35,242 nt of DNA from a bacterium (GCA_021785125.1 JAJYGF010000013.1:105413-140654), one strand, 5' to 3'; positions 14,926 through 23,639 are shown, counted from the first letter of the stretch. The notes: generated from the sequence alone by a model not told the origin. Numbers and translations: made by a program.

Positions 14926-16053
14926 ATGCAAATCGGAATTGATGCCCGTTTTTTTGGAGTAAAAAGAAAGGGCTTGGGACGCTATACGCAAAAACTGGTC
15001 GAGAACCTGGAAAAGGTTGATTCGGAGAATCAATACTTCATCTTTTTGCGCGCGGAAAATTTCGACGAGTATGTCCCGCGGAACAAGAACTTCCAGAAAG
15101 TGCTGGCGGATTTCCGCTGGTATTCCTGGAAAGAACAATTGAAGTTTCCAAAACTTTTGAATAGCTACAAGCTGGACCTGGTGCACTTTCCGCATTTCAA
15201 TGTGCCGCTCTTCTATTTCCGCAAATTTGTGGTGACGGTGCATGACCTGACTCTGATTCATTTTCCTACGATAAAAAATTCGACCCTGCATCCGTTTTTC
15301 TATTTTCTGAAATTCTTGGCCTATAAGATCGTCATCAAATCGGCCATCCGTCGCTCGAACCGCATCATCACCATCTCGAAATTCACCAAGCAGGACATCT
15401 TGAAGCATTATCGGCGCATCCCGCCGGAAAAAATCATTGTTACATACGAAGCCTGCGAAGATTTCTGCATGATGAGCCCGAATAAGGACGAAGAGATCCT
15501 GGCGAGATATGGTATAATGAAGCCATACATAATGTATGTCGGCAACGCTTATCCGCATAAAAATCTTGAGAGGCTGGTTTTTGCTTTTGACGAGTTGCGC
15601 AAGAAGAGGACCGATCTGCAGCTGGTTTTTGTCGGCAAAGAGGATTATTTTTACGCCCGCCTGAAGGCGCTGGTGGAAGAGCGCCGGATCGAAGGCATAA
15701 TCTTTACGGATTATGTGCCGGATCATGATCTGGATGTTTTGTTCCACAATGTCGCGGCCTATGTCTTCCCGTCGCTGTATGAAGGCTTTGGATTGCCGCC
15801 GCTGGAGGCGATGGCCAAAGGAGCGCCGGTCGTCTCTTCCGATCATCCCTGCGTGCGGGAAATCTTGGACGAGAGCGCATATTTTTTCAATGCGGAAGAT
15901 ATCGAACGTATGGCTGAAGCGATCGACGAGGTTCTTCGAAACGAATCGCTCCGCAACGAGCTTATCGCCAAGGGATATAAGCAGGTTAGGAAATACAGCT
16001 GGAAGCGCATGGCGCAAGAGACAAAAGACGTCTATTCCAGCATAAAGATCTGA
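14926..16053 (+). CDS. GT4 family glycosyltransferase
   Basis: From the ATG at 14926 this is a 375-residue GT-B glycosyltransferase (MQIGIDARFFGVKRKGLGRYTQKL start). HDLTLIHFPTIKNSTLHP and RIITISKFTKQDILKHY are acceptor-domain landmarks. YVGNAYPHKNLERLVFAFDEL and SLYEGFGLPPLEAMAKGAPVVSSDHPCVRE are donor-domain landmarks with the E-x7-E motif. The frame is open to 14908, but the -10 box lies there, so the later ATG is the start. Its stop TGA shares one base with the ATG of the DUF4012 gene (16053), indicating translational coupling. It likely adds a sugar to the same surface glycan as its neighbours. Confidence 0.92.
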   Translation: MQIGIDARFFGVKRKGLGRYTQKLVENLEKVDSENQYFIFLRAENFDEYVPRNKNFQKVLADFRWYSWKEQLKFPKLLNSYKLDLVHFPHFNVPLFYFRKFVVTVHDLTLIHFPTIKNSTLHPFFYFLKFLAYKIVIKSAIRRSNRIITISKFTKQDILKHYRRIPPEKIIVTYEACEDFCMMSPNKDEEILARYGIMKPYIMYVGNAYPHKNLERLVFAFDELRKKRTDLQLVFVGKEDYFYARLKALVEERRIEGIIFTDYVPDHDLDVLFHNVAAYVFPSLYEGFGLPPLEAMAKGAPVVSSDHPCVREILDESAYFFNAEDIERMAEAIDEVLRNESLRNELIAKGYKQVRKYSWKRMAQETKDVYSSIKI

Positions 16054-18464
16054 TGGAAAATAAAAACAAAAAAAACAGAGTTCTGCCGCAGATGTTCGAT
16101 GTGCGTCCGGTCAAAGAAACCGGCGATTTGGATCTGGAAAAAATCCAAAATATCAACAAGGTCCTGCGCTTGGAAAAACGGGAAGCTGAAAAGAAAATCC
16201 TGCCGGAAAATCAAGGCGCCGCCTTTTCCGATATCCGCCAGCCGAGCATCACCGAGCAGGAAGCGCAAAGATTCCAAAAAATTTTGGAAGATGAAAGGAG
16301 AGCTGATGTTTATCAGCTAGGCCGAACTTTCCAATCTGATCATGTGCCGGTTTTGTATGAGATTGAACCTGATTCGAAGGTGTCTACCAGAAACATTTCT
16401 CCCGCACCGAAAAAAGAACCGATCGTAATCAGGCAGAACAAAGCATCTGAAAATGCGTTTTCATTCGGCCGTCTTTGGAAAGCCGGGCGCGTTAGAAGGC
16501 CGACGTTTTCTTTTTCCAGTCTGGCTGTCGCGATCTTTCTGGCTATTTTCGCGATTACCTTGTGGAATCATGGAATACGGATTAAAAGCTTGGTTACGGA
16601 TAAAGGACAGGTCGCATATGCCGATCTGACTATGGCTAAGAGCGATATCCTGGCTAAAAATTTTCAGGAATCTTCATTCCGATTCAGCCAGGCTTACGAC
16701 AAGTTCAGCGAAATATCCAAAGAGATCAACGATCTGGGCGGCATTCTGGTGGGACCTGCGCGCTTTGTGCCGTTCGTTTCTAAACTATCCTCCGGCAGCT
16801 ATATGGCTCAAGCTGGCAAAGACATTTCCCAGGTCGGCATCCTGGCCGGACAGGTCGCGCAATCTATGGATAAAATAAAAAATCCGCTCAAAGATGCGAA
16901 TGATGCCAATGCTTCCGTTTCGTTTCTGAAAATTTTCCAGGATACGGATAAAAATTTGAAACAGATAGCGACTCTATTGGCGGATGCCCAAGATAATTTG
17001 GACAAGATAAATCTGGATGATATTCCGGAGGCGCAAAGGGCGCAGTTTGTGAATCTGAAGGATCAATTGCCTGGCATATCCGATTTTTTGAACGCTTTTT
17101 TGGATAACAGTCGGGTGTTCACGGACATCTTGGGAGGCGACGGTCCGCGAAAATATCTATTTCTTTTTCAAAACAATCAGGAGATGCGCGCCACAGGCGG
17201 GTTTATCGGCACTTACGGTTTGATGGATATCTCAAACGGTCGTATACGTAAATTTTTTATCGATGGAATATACAATCCTGACGGTCAGCTTAAGGAAAAG
17301 GTGGTTCCGCCGATCCCAATCCAGAAAATTTCCGCCGCTTGGAGCTTGCATGACAGCAATTGGTTTCCAGATTTTCCGGTTTCCGCCGAAAAGGCGGCCT
17401 GGTTTTTTGAAAAAGATGGCGGTCCTACGGTCGATGGCGTGATTACGATGACTCCAGAGGTGATGCAGAAACTTTTGGCTGTGACCGGTCCGATCGACAT
17501 GCCGGAATATAACATGACGATCGATCAGAATAATTTTGAAGACGCGGTCCAGCAAGAAGTGGAAGTGGATTATGACAAGACGCAAAACCAGCCGAAAAAG
17601 ATCATTGCCGACCTGGCGCCGAAAATTTTAGACAAGATTTTCAACGCCAAGGACTTTGCCACTATGGCCAAAACCATGGATGTGCTGATGGAAAGCCTGA
17701 AGGAAAAGCAGATACTGATCTATTCCCGCAATTATAATATCGAAAAAATATTGTCCGAGGAGGGTTGGTCAGGAGAAATTTTGGACGCGCCGAAAGATTA
17801 CATAAGCGTGATAAACACCAATATAAACGGATATAAGACGGACGGGGTAATTGACGAATCGATCAATCACAAAGCCGATATCCAGCCGGACGGTTCCGTG
17901 ATTGACACCGTGACGATAACCAGGCATCATAATGGAGGCAACTCGCAGTACGATTGGTACAACAAAGTGAATGCGGATTATATGCGCGTATATGTCCCGA
18001 AAGGCTCGCAATTGATATCGGCCGAGGGGCAGACGCGCGAGTTCGATTCGCCGCCGTTGGATTATGACGCACTGGGGTTCAAGCGCGATCCGCAGGTGCA
18101 ATCCGAAGAAGATTCGACTCATGTGGACGAAGAAAGCGGCACGCGGATTTATGACGATGCCAATAAGACCGTTTTTGCCAATTGGGCATATGTCAGTCCG
18201 CAGGAAACAGTTGTAGTAAAATATAAATATCTGTTGCCGTTCAAGATATTTTCCGATTCGAAAATAGCCGACACTTATTCCTTGGTAGCCCAGAAGCAAT
18301 CCGGCAGCATTGGCAGCAAATTAGAGACAGAGGTGGATTATCCGGCAAATTGCAAAGTGAATTGGAAATATCCAGACAGTTCCAAGCAGGGCGGAAATAC
18401 GATCAAGCTGGATACCGATCTTGTGACCGATAAATTTACCGGTATGGAATTTGTCAAACAATGA
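16053..18464 (+). CDS. DUF4012 membrane protein
   Basis: This 803-residue protein has a cytosolic, charged, low-complexity N-terminal region of about 150 residues, one transmembrane helix (about 152-171, TFSFSSLAVAIFLAIFAITLW) and a large extracytoplasmic part. The DUF4012 signature is clear: RKYLFLFQNNQEMRATGGFIGTYGLMDISNGRIRKFFIDGIYNPDGQ, and PEVMQKLLAVTGPIDMPEYNMTI further on. The function of the family is not established. Its members are frequent next to glycosyltransferases in Gram-positive bacteria and Patescibacteria, and resemble LytR-CpsA-Psr neighbours. It overlaps the upstream glycosyltransferase by one base, tying it to surface glycan synthesis or attachment. The long N-terminal cytosolic tail is notable. 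Confidence 0.9.
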   Translation: MENKNKKNRVLPQMFDVRPVKETGDLDLEKIQNINKVLRLEKREAEKKILPENQGAAFSDIRQPSITEQEAQRFQKILEDERRADVYQLGRTFQSDHVPVLYEIEPDSKVSTRNISPAPKKEPIVIRQNKASENAFSFGRLWKAGRVRRPTFSFSSLAVAIFLAIFAITLWNHGIRIKSLVTDKGQVAYADLTMAKSDILAKNFQESSFRFSQAYDKFSEISKEINDLGGILVGPARFVPFVSKLSSGSYMAQAGKDISQVGILAGQVAQSMDKIKNPLKDANDANASVSFLKIFQDTDKNLKQIATLLADAQDNLDKINLDDIPEAQRAQFVNLKDQLPGISDFLNAFLDNSRVFTDILGGDGPRKYLFLFQNNQEMRATGGFIGTYGLMDISNGRIRKFFIDGIYNPDGQLKEKVVPPIPIQKISAAWSLHDSNWFPDFPVSAEKAAWFFEKDGGPTVDGVITMTPEVMQKLLAVTGPIDMPEYNMTIDQNNFEDAVQQEVEVDYDKTQNQPKKIIADLAPKILDKIFNAKDFATMAKTMDVLMESLKEKQILIYSRNYNIEKILSEEGWSGEILDAPKDYISVINTNINGYKTDGVIDESINHKADIQPDGSVIDTVTITRHHNGGNSQYDWYNKVNADYMRVYVPKGSQLISAEGQTREFDSPPLDYDALGFKRDPQVQSEEDSTHVDEESGTRIYDDANKTVFANWAYVSPQETVVVKYKYLLPFKIFSDSKIADTYSLVAQKQSGSIGSKLETEVDYPANCKVNWKYPDSSKQGGNTIKLDTDLVTDKFTGMEFVKQ

Positions 18465-18506
18465 GCCTTGTGATTTTAAGGTTGCAAGGAAGAAGATAGA
18501 AATATT

Positions 18507-20159
18507 ATGATTCGAAAAATCCTGAAGGATAAATATAAATACATAACCCATTCGCGGCCGACTGAGTCGGTGATTTCGGCCGCCTTCGTGATTACGGTTG
18601 CCGGCGTGGCCAGCAATTTTCTCGGCCTGATACGCGATCGTCTTCTGGCTTCGACTTTCGGTGCGGGAGATACGCTTGATGTGTATTATGCCGCTTTCCG
18701 CATTCCGGACCTCATATATAATCTTCTTATTCTGGGCGCATTAAGTGCGGCTTTCATCCCGGTATTTACCGGACTCAAAAGCCATGACAAGGATGATGAG
18801 GCCTGGAAACTGACTAATGGTATGGTCAATTTGGCAGCGTTATCCATCATAATCTTGTCTGTCGTGTTTGCGGTTTTCGCGCCGCTTCTCATGCATGTCA
18901 TTACGCCCGGATTTCCGGAAAACAAGATGGGACAGGTCGTCCTGTTTACTCGCATCATGTTTCTAAGCCCGCTTTTTCTCGGCATCAGCGGAATTATGGG
19001 CGGCGTTCTCACGTCCATGAAACGTTTTTTGATATATTCGATCGCGCCCCTGCTCTATAATCTGGGCATCATTACGGGCATAGTCCTATTTGTGCGCTTG
19101 ATCGGTCCGATCGGTTTGGCTTGGGGCGTCGTATTCGGAGCCTTCATGCATATGGCACTGCAATATCTGACGGTGAAACATCTGGGATACGACCATCGGT
19201 GGGATTTTGTGAGGTCTTTCAAGGATAAAAATGTCAGAAGAGTGGCGCGCCTTATGCTGCCGCGCATGACGGGCATAGCTATCAATCAGTTTAATCTGAT
19301 GGTAATCACTATTTTTGCTTCGACTTTGGCGGCCGGCAGCTTGGCCATTTTTAATTTTTCGCAGAATCTCCAAAGCGTGCCGCTAAGCGTTTTCGGGATA
19401 TCTTTTTCGATCGCGGTCTTTCCGGCCTTGTCCGCTTTCGCGGCGAAGGGCGACAAAAAGAATTTCGTAAAATCTTTTTCGGAAACTTTCCGCCAGATCC
19501 TGTTTTTTGTCATTCCTTTCAGCGTTTTCATGCTGGTGCTGCGGGCGCAGATCGTGCGGGTGGTTCTGGGGGCGGGCAAATTCAACTGGCATGATACCAT
19601 TCTGACTTTTCAATGTTTGGGCATCTTGGTTTTCAGCTTGTTCGCCCAGAGCGCCGTCCAGCTTTTGGCGCGGGCTTTCTATGCGATGCAAGATACCAAG
19701 ACCCCGTTCTACATAGCCGTAGTCACCGAGGCGGTCAATATTTTGACGGTTATCCTGCTGATAAACAAAGTCCAAATTCTCGGTCTGGCAATCGCCTTTT
19801 CATTGTCCAGTGTGGTCCAAATGTTATTGCTCTTGTTTTTCCTGCGCAGCCGGTTCGACAATTTGGACGACAAGAATATCATCAAGTCGGTATTACGGAT
19901 CGCGCTGGCTTCGTTTGCGGCCGGGCTGGGCATACAAGGGGCGAAAATTCTTGTGGCCTCGGTCGTAAATCTCAATACCTTCCTGGCTGTTTTTGCCCAA
20001 CTGGCCATTTCCAGTCTGGTCGGATTTCTGATTTTTGTCGGAATAAGTTATGCGTTGAAATTAGAGGAATTGATGCTGTTCAAAGAGTCCATTGCCAGGA
20101 AATTTTTTAGGGGCAAGCAGGTTATCCTTGAAAGCACGGACGAAGTGAGTGGGATATAA
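18507..20159 (+). CDS. murJ: MurJ/MviN-family lipid flippase
   Basis: This 550-residue polytopic membrane protein should flip lipid II, or a lipid-linked glycan, across the cytoplasmic membrane. The N-terminal half carries the family signature: ITVAGVASNFLGLIRDRLLASTFGAGDTLDVYYAAFRIPDLIYNLLILGALSAAFIPVF. About 14 hydrophobic segments follow, with FLSPLFLGISGIMGGVLTSMKRF and ARAFYAMQDTKTPFYIAV, both typical of MurJ. It follows the DUF4012 gene by 42 bases and closes the polysaccharide cluster at a strong terminator. That position leaves open a role in glycan export (Wzx-like) in addition to peptidoglycan, because no other flippase gene is seen in the cluster. Confidence 0.94.
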   Translation: MIRKILKDKYKYITHSRPTESVISAAFVITVAGVASNFLGLIRDRLLASTFGAGDTLDVYYAAFRIPDLIYNLLILGALSAAFIPVFTGLKSHDKDDEAWKLTNGMVNLAALSIIILSVVFAVFAPLLMHVITPGFPENKMGQVVLFTRIMFLSPLFLGISGIMGGVLTSMKRFLIYSIAPLLYNLGIITGIVLFVRLIGPIGLAWGVVFGAFMHMALQYLTVKHLGYDHRWDFVRSFKDKNVRRVARLMLPRMTGIAINQFNLMVITIFASTLAAGSLAIFNFSQNLQSVPLSVFGISFSIAVFPALSAFAAKGDKKNFVKSFSETFRQILFFVIPFSVFMLVLRAQIVRVVLGAGKFNWHDTILTFQCLGILVFSLFAQSAVQLLARAFYAMQDTKTPFYIAVVTEAVNILTVILLINKVQILGLAIAFSLSSVVQMLLLLFFLRSRFDNLDDKNIIKSVLRIALASFAAGLGIQGAKILVASVVNLNTFLAVFAQLAISSLVGFLIFVGISYALKLEELMLFKESIARKFFRGKQVILESTDEVSGI

Positions 20160-20177
20160 ATATGAAAAATTAAAATA

Positions 20178-20206
20178 CCCTGCTAGGCTATACCTAGCAG
20201 GGCTTT
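20178..20206. terminator. Shared bidirectional terminator
   Basis: CCCTGCTAGG (20178-20187), loop CTATA, CCTAGCAGGG (20193-20202): a perfect 10-bp stem, with CTTTTATTT after it on the + strand and TATTTTAATTTTT on the - strand. The - strand gene's stop codon (20183-20185) is inside the stem. Confidence 0.85.
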
Positions 20207-20539
20207 TATTTCTTGGAACTCTATTTGGAGTTCCAAATATTTTTTTCCGATGGGCCTGATTTTTGTGCCGTGTTTCTTGAGGGTGGCAAGCACACAGTCT
20301 ACCAGGGATAATTTTGAAAACTTACAGTAAGACAGGAAGGAAGGACTGCTGCCGACGTGGATGTAGATCGAACCGTGCCGGTTTTTCAGATATGTGCGGA
20401 CCTCCTCTTTGAGTTCGTCGATTTGGCCTTGCTTTTTTTCCAGCGCCCTTTTGAATGCAGAATCCATGATCATAAAGGACTCGTGTTTGGCGACTGTGCT
20501 GGAAAACTTATTCTTACTGTTTCTTTTGCGTGGTGGCAT
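20183..20539 (-). CDS. Hypothetical 118-residue protein
   Basis: I do not recognise this protein. It is basic (MPPRKRNSKNKF start), soluble, with a predicted helical middle (AFKRALEKKQGQIDELKEEVRTYLKNRHG), then a strand-rich segment (SIYIHVGSSPSFLSYC) and a helical end (LVDCVLATLKKHGTKIRPIGKKYLELQIEFQEIKALLGI). A strong AAGGAGG site a few bases before the ATG supports it as a real gene. It diverges from lepA, sharing a 74-base intergenic region, and converges on murJ with a shared terminator in which its stop codon lies. No DNA-binding motif or catalytic motif is obvious. Confidence 0.75.
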   Translation of the reverse strand: MPPRKRNSKNKFSSTVAKHESFMIMDSAFKRALEKKQGQIDELKEEVRTYLKNRHGSIYIHVGSSPSFLSYCKFSKLSLVDCVLATLKKHGTKIRPIGKKYLELQIEFQEIKALLGIA

Positions 20540-20574
20540 ATGCCTCCTTCATATGTTGCAAAGAACTTCCATCC

Positions 20575-20603
20575 TTGATTTTTCCCTGCTTTAATAGTAA
20601 TAT
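20575..20603 (+). promoter_or_regulatory. Promoter of lepA
   Basis: TTGATT (20575-20580), 17-base spacer, TAATAT (20598-20603). The ATG at 20614 is ten bases later, giving a leader of only a few bases and no Shine-Dalgarno site. Confidence 0.6.
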
Positions 20604-20613
20604 AAAACATACT

Positions 20614-22410
20614 ATGAGTCAAAAGGACGTACGGAATTTTTGCATAATAGCACACATAGACCACGGCAAGTCGACCCTCTCGGATCGGCTTTTGGAACTG
20701 ACTCATACCGTGGAACAGAGAAAAATGAAGGAACAGCTTCTTGATCAGATGGATCTGGAAAGGGAGCGCGGCATCACTATCAAGCTCCAGCCGGTCAGGA
20801 TGGATTATGATTTGGACGATAAAAAATATACTCTGAACTTGATCGATACTCCTGGCCATGTCGATTTCGGCTATGAAGTCTCCCGGTCTTTGGCGGCAGT
20901 CGAAGGCGCGGTGCTTTTGGTGGACGCGACCAAGGGCGTGCAAGCTCAGACGCTTTCGAATCTGTATCAAGCGATCGAACAGAATCTTGAAATTATCCCG
21001 GTGGTCAACAAAATAGATCTGCCGAACGCGGATGTGCCGAAGACAAAAAAGGAAATCATCCATGTCCTCGGCTGTAAAGAAGAAGAAATCTTGGAAGTTT
21101 CCGGCAAGACCGGACTGGGCGTGGATAAACTACTGGAGAAAATCGTGAGTGTGATTCCGGCGCCGAGCGGAGAAAAGGAAAAACCTCTGCGGGCTTTGAT
21201 CTTTGATTCCAAATATGACATCTACAAAGGCGTGGTGGCGTATGTCCGGATCATCGACGGGGAAGTGAAGCGCGATGACAAAGTGACGATGATGGCCGGC
21301 CTGGCGGACAGCGGCGTCGTCGAAGTCGGACATTTCAAGCCGGATCTGCAGAAAGTTGATAAGCTGGTGGCCGGAGATATCGGATATATCGCAACCGGAT
21401 TCAAAAGCGTGGAAAGCTGCCGCGTGGGAGACACGATCACTCTCGAAGGAAAGCGCAATGAGATCAAAGTTCTGTCCGGATATAAAAAAGTGACCCCGAT
21501 GGTGTATGCGTCTTTCTATCCGATCGAAGGCGACGATTACAATTTCATGCGCGACGCACTGGATAAGTTGAAGCTCAATGACGCGGCGTTCGAATTCGAA
21601 CCGGAGAGCAACCAGGCGCTGGGGCGCGGCTTCCGCTGCGGATTTTTGGGCATGCTGCATCTGGAAATCATTCAATCGCGCCTGGAAAGAGAATTCGGCA
21701 TCAGTCCGACCATCACCACGCCGAGCGTCGTGTATGAAGTGCATATGAAAGGGAATGGCGAAATTTTGCAGGTCTATTCTCCGACCGAATTGCCGGATCC
21801 GTCCGCGATCGACAAGATTTATGAGCCGTACGTGAAATTGGACATCATTTCGCCAGCCGGCTATTTGGGCAATATCATGGATGTCATGAAAAATACGCGC
21901 GCGGAATATCTGAACACGGAATACATCGACAGCGAACGGATGATCCTGACGTTCAATTGTCCCTTGACGGACGTTATTACAAATTTGCACGATGACTTGA
22001 AAAGCGCTTCATCCGGCTATGCCTCGATGAATTATGAACTGGCCGAATATCGACCGTATGATTTGGTGAAATTGGATATTATGGTGGCCGGCGAGAAAGT
22101 GGATGCGTTCTCAAGGATCGTTCCGAAAGAAAGGGCATTCTCCGAAGGCAAGACGACAGTGGAGAAATTGAAGGATGCCATTCCGAGGCAGAACTTCCAG
22201 ATTGCGCTCCAAGCTTCGATCGGCGGCAAAGTGATTGCGCGTGAAACGATCAAGGCTTTCAGAAAAGACGTGACCGGCGGACTCTATGGCGGAGACGTAA
22301 CGCGAAAGAGAAAGCTTTTGGAGAAACAGAAAAAAGGAAAGAAGAAGATGAAAAATATCGGCAAGGTCAGTATTCCATCCGAAGCTTTTCTCGCGGTGTT
22401 AAAGAAATAA
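20614..22410 (+). CDS. lepA: Translation elongation factor 4 (LepA)
   Basis: This 598-residue ribosome-associated GTPase has normal LepA length. G1 is AHIDHGKST, followed by the switch I region (QMDLERERGITIKLQPVRM), G3 DTPGHVDF, G4 NKIDLPNA and G5 VSGKTGLG. Then come domain II, the EF-G-like domains III and V, and the LepA-specific C-terminal domain ending with the lysine-rich GGDVTRKRKLLEKQKKGKKKMKNIGKVSIPSEAFLAVLK. The frame is open upstream to 20530, but that stretch would encode an unrelated peptide through the divergent promoter region; the ATG at 20614 matches the usual LepA start. It is monocistronic, ending at a terminator. Confidence 0.97.
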   Translation: MSQKDVRNFCIIAHIDHGKSTLSDRLLELTHTVEQRKMKEQLLDQMDLERERGITIKLQPVRMDYDLDDKKYTLNLIDTPGHVDFGYEVSRSLAAVEGAVLLVDATKGVQAQTLSNLYQAIEQNLEIIPVVNKIDLPNADVPKTKKEIIHVLGCKEEEILEVSGKTGLGVDKLLEKIVSVIPAPSGEKEKPLRALIFDSKYDIYKGVVAYVRIIDGEVKRDDKVTMMAGLADSGVVEVGHFKPDLQKVDKLVAGDIGYIATGFKSVESCRVGDTITLEGKRNEIKVLSGYKKVTPMVYASFYPIEGDDYNFMRDALDKLKLNDAAFEFEPESNQALGRGFRCGFLGMLHLEIIQSRLEREFGISPTITTPSVVYEVHMKGNGEILQVYSPTELPDPSAIDKIYEPYVKLDIISPAGYLGNIMDVMKNTRAEYLNTEYIDSERMILTFNCPLTDVITNLHDDLKSASSGYASMNYELAEYRPYDLVKLDIMVAGEKVDAFSRIVPKERAFSEGKTTVEKLKDAIPRQNFQIALQASIGGKVIARETIKAFRKDVTGGLYGGDVTRKRKLLEKQKKGKKKMKNIGKVSIPSEAFLAVLKK

Positions 22411-22422
22411 GAATAAAAAAAT

Positions 22423-22447
22423 TAGCCGGGGGTTGCCCGGCTATTTT
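22423..22447. terminator. Shared terminator after lepA
   Basis: TAGCCGGG (22423-22430), loop GGTTG, CCCGGCTA (22436-22443), then TTTT. On the - strand it is followed by ATTTTTTTATTC. It serves lepA and the convergent 73-residue gene, whose stop is at 22449-22451. Confidence 0.85.
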
Positions 22448-22448
22448 G

Positions 22449-22670
22449 TCAGTACCATATGTAGCTCACTCCGTTTTTTTCGAGAATCTTAAAAAATTTA
22501 GGCGGAGTGGACTCGGCGATGATGTAGGTGTGATATACGAGACCATCTTTCGTGATGCTGGAAGGATAGTCTTCAATGTCCGCTTTTTGCAGGATGATTT
22601 TCTCATCTTGTCTGCAAAAAATAGCTTCAAGCTCTTCTAAATATGCGGCAATGAGCAGAATCTTTTGCAT
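22449..22670 (-). CDS. Small hypothetical protein (73 residues)
   Basis: I do not recognise this protein. It starts MQKILLIAAYLEELEAIFCRQDEKIILQKADIEDYP and ends KFFKILEKNGVSYIWY. It appears soluble, with alternating strand and helix propensity, and perhaps a small alpha/beta fold. The start is supported by a strong AAAGGAGG site seven bases upstream and a promoter TTGCAA-17-TAGATT with a TGC extension. It converges on lepA and shares its terminator, the same arrangement as the other two - strand genes in the window. Confidence 0.72.
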   Translation of the reverse strand: MQKILLIAAYLEELEAIFCRQDEKIILQKADIEDYPSSITKDGLVYHTYIIAESTPPKFFKILEKNGVSYIWY

Positions 22671-22694
22671 GTAACCTCCTTTTTGATTGTCCTG

Positions 22695-22723
22695 AATCTA
22701 GCACGCCCTTTCTTTTTTTGCAA
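22695..22723 (-). promoter_or_regulatory. Promoter of the 73-residue gene
   Basis: Read on the - strand: TTGCAA (22718-22723), 17-base spacer, TAGATT (22695-22700) preceded by TGC (extended -10). The AAAGGAGG site lies between it and the start codon. Confidence 0.55.
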
Positions 22724-23111
22724 ATTTTAAAAGCCCTCAATGCAGGAGAAAGAGTCTGCGAACAGGCTCCGGTGCGTGCATCCCGTGAAAAAAGTAACGG
22801 AAAAAATAAATTTTTTCTTAAGTCTGTCCGAAGGGTCTCTTTCGTAGCGAGAATTTAAAATTTCGAGCGAAAATTTTGAAGAATGACGAGTCATATCATA
22901 TATGGCGAGGATTGATGAAAAATTTGCAGCCGAAATTTTAAGGTCGTAGCAGAAACAGACTTTTCAGACAGACTTGCCAGGTGGGTTGCAATTTTTCACC
23001 TCTCCATTCTGAAGGCTTTCTGAACCAGTATATATCAACTCAGGCATTTTGCCAATCTCGACGATTTTCAGCTTTTGTCATAATATAAAAGCATAAATTG
23101 TAAATAAAAAT
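22724..23111. other. Gene-free interval of about 390 bases
   Basis: No reading frame here looks coding on either strand. It contains the large inverted repeat at 22820-22975 (listed separately). The stretch 22976-23040 has no recognised signal. TTTTGTCATAATATAAAA near 23074-23091 probably contains the -10 region of the rubrerythrin promoter. Confidence 0.6.
22820..22975. repeat. Imperfect 156-bp inverted repeat (MITE-like or structured RNA)
   Basis: The left arm (22820 to about 22868) starts AAGTCTGTC-C-GAA and runs through GTAGCGAG to TTAAAATTTCGAGC. The right arm (about 22928 to 22975) is its imperfect reverse complement, ending GACAGACTT. Over roughly 48 bases most positions match, with a few small gaps. 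The ~60-base centre contains AAAATTTT and CATATATGG. There is no coding capacity. It could be a non-autonomous mobile element or a long hairpin RNA. Confidence 0.6.
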
Positions 23112-23603
23112 ATGAGCACGCAAGAAAATTTGATGAGCGCGTTTGCCGGGGAATCGCAGGCAAACCGGAGATATCTGGCTTTCGCCAGGAAAGCCGAGAG
23201 CGAGGGCAAGAATGATCTGGCCCATCTTTTCCGTGCGGCGGCCGACGGTGAAACCGTCCATGCTTTGCGCCATCTGCAGACGGCGGGGGAAGTGAAGACT
23301 TTCAAAGAAAATCTGGAAGCGGCGATTGCCGGCGAAACGTATGAGTTTACCGAGATGTATCCGAAATTCATCAGGGAGTCCGAGGCGGAAGACAATACGC
23401 CGGCCACGATGAGTTTCATGGGCGCCAACACGGTCGAAAAGGAACACCAGAAACTTTTCCAGGAGGCTTTGGAGAAAGATGGAAACATCGATCCGGAAAA
23501 ATATTTTGTCTGCCAGGTCTGTGGTCACTTGCATCTGAAAGAAGCGCCGGAAAAATGTCCGGTCTGCGGCGCGCCGAAAGAAAAATTCAAAGAGATCGAA
23601 TAA
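23112..23603 (+). CDS. Rubrerythrin
   Basis: This 163-residue cytoplasmic non-haem diiron peroxidase reduces hydrogen peroxide with electrons from rubredoxin-like donors. The N-terminal ferritin-like four-helix domain has the ligand motifs FAGESQANRRYL (E14), GETVHALRH (E47-x2-H50), AGETYEFTEMYP and EKEHQKLF (E111-H112 region). The C-terminal rubredoxin-like iron site is C134-QVC137 and C149-PVC152. This is the short, classical rubrerythrin layout. It suggests an anaerobic or microaerobic lifestyle with oxidative stress exposure. It is transcribed alone and followed by a 12-bp terminator. There is no Shine-Dalgarno site. Confidence 0.95.
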   Translation: MSTQENLMSAFAGESQANRRYLAFARKAESEGKNDLAHLFRAAADGETVHALRHLQTAGEVKTFKENLEAAIAGETYEFTEMYPKFIRESEAEDNTPATMSFMGANTVEKEHQKLFQEALEKDGNIDPEKYFVCQVCGHLHLKEAPEKCPVCGAPKEKFKEIE

Positions 23604-23608
23604 GGTAA

Positions 23609-23639
23609 AAATCCCCCATGAACGTTCCATGGGGGATTT
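23609..23639 (+). terminator. Terminator after rubrerythrin
   Basis: AAATCCCCCATG (23609-23620), loop of seven, CATGGGGGATTT (23628-23639): a perfect 12-bp stem, followed by GATTTTTC. Confidence 0.8.

Noticed and set aside
15510-15518. Perfect extended -10 sequence TGGTATAAT
   Set aside because: It lies deep inside a GT4 glycosyltransferase coding sequence with no gene start nearby and no -35; probably chance or a minor internal start.
20530-20613. N-terminal extension of lepA to 20530
   Set aside because: The extra 28 codons cross the lepA promoter and the divergent gene's start; LepA homologues begin at the ATG at 20614.
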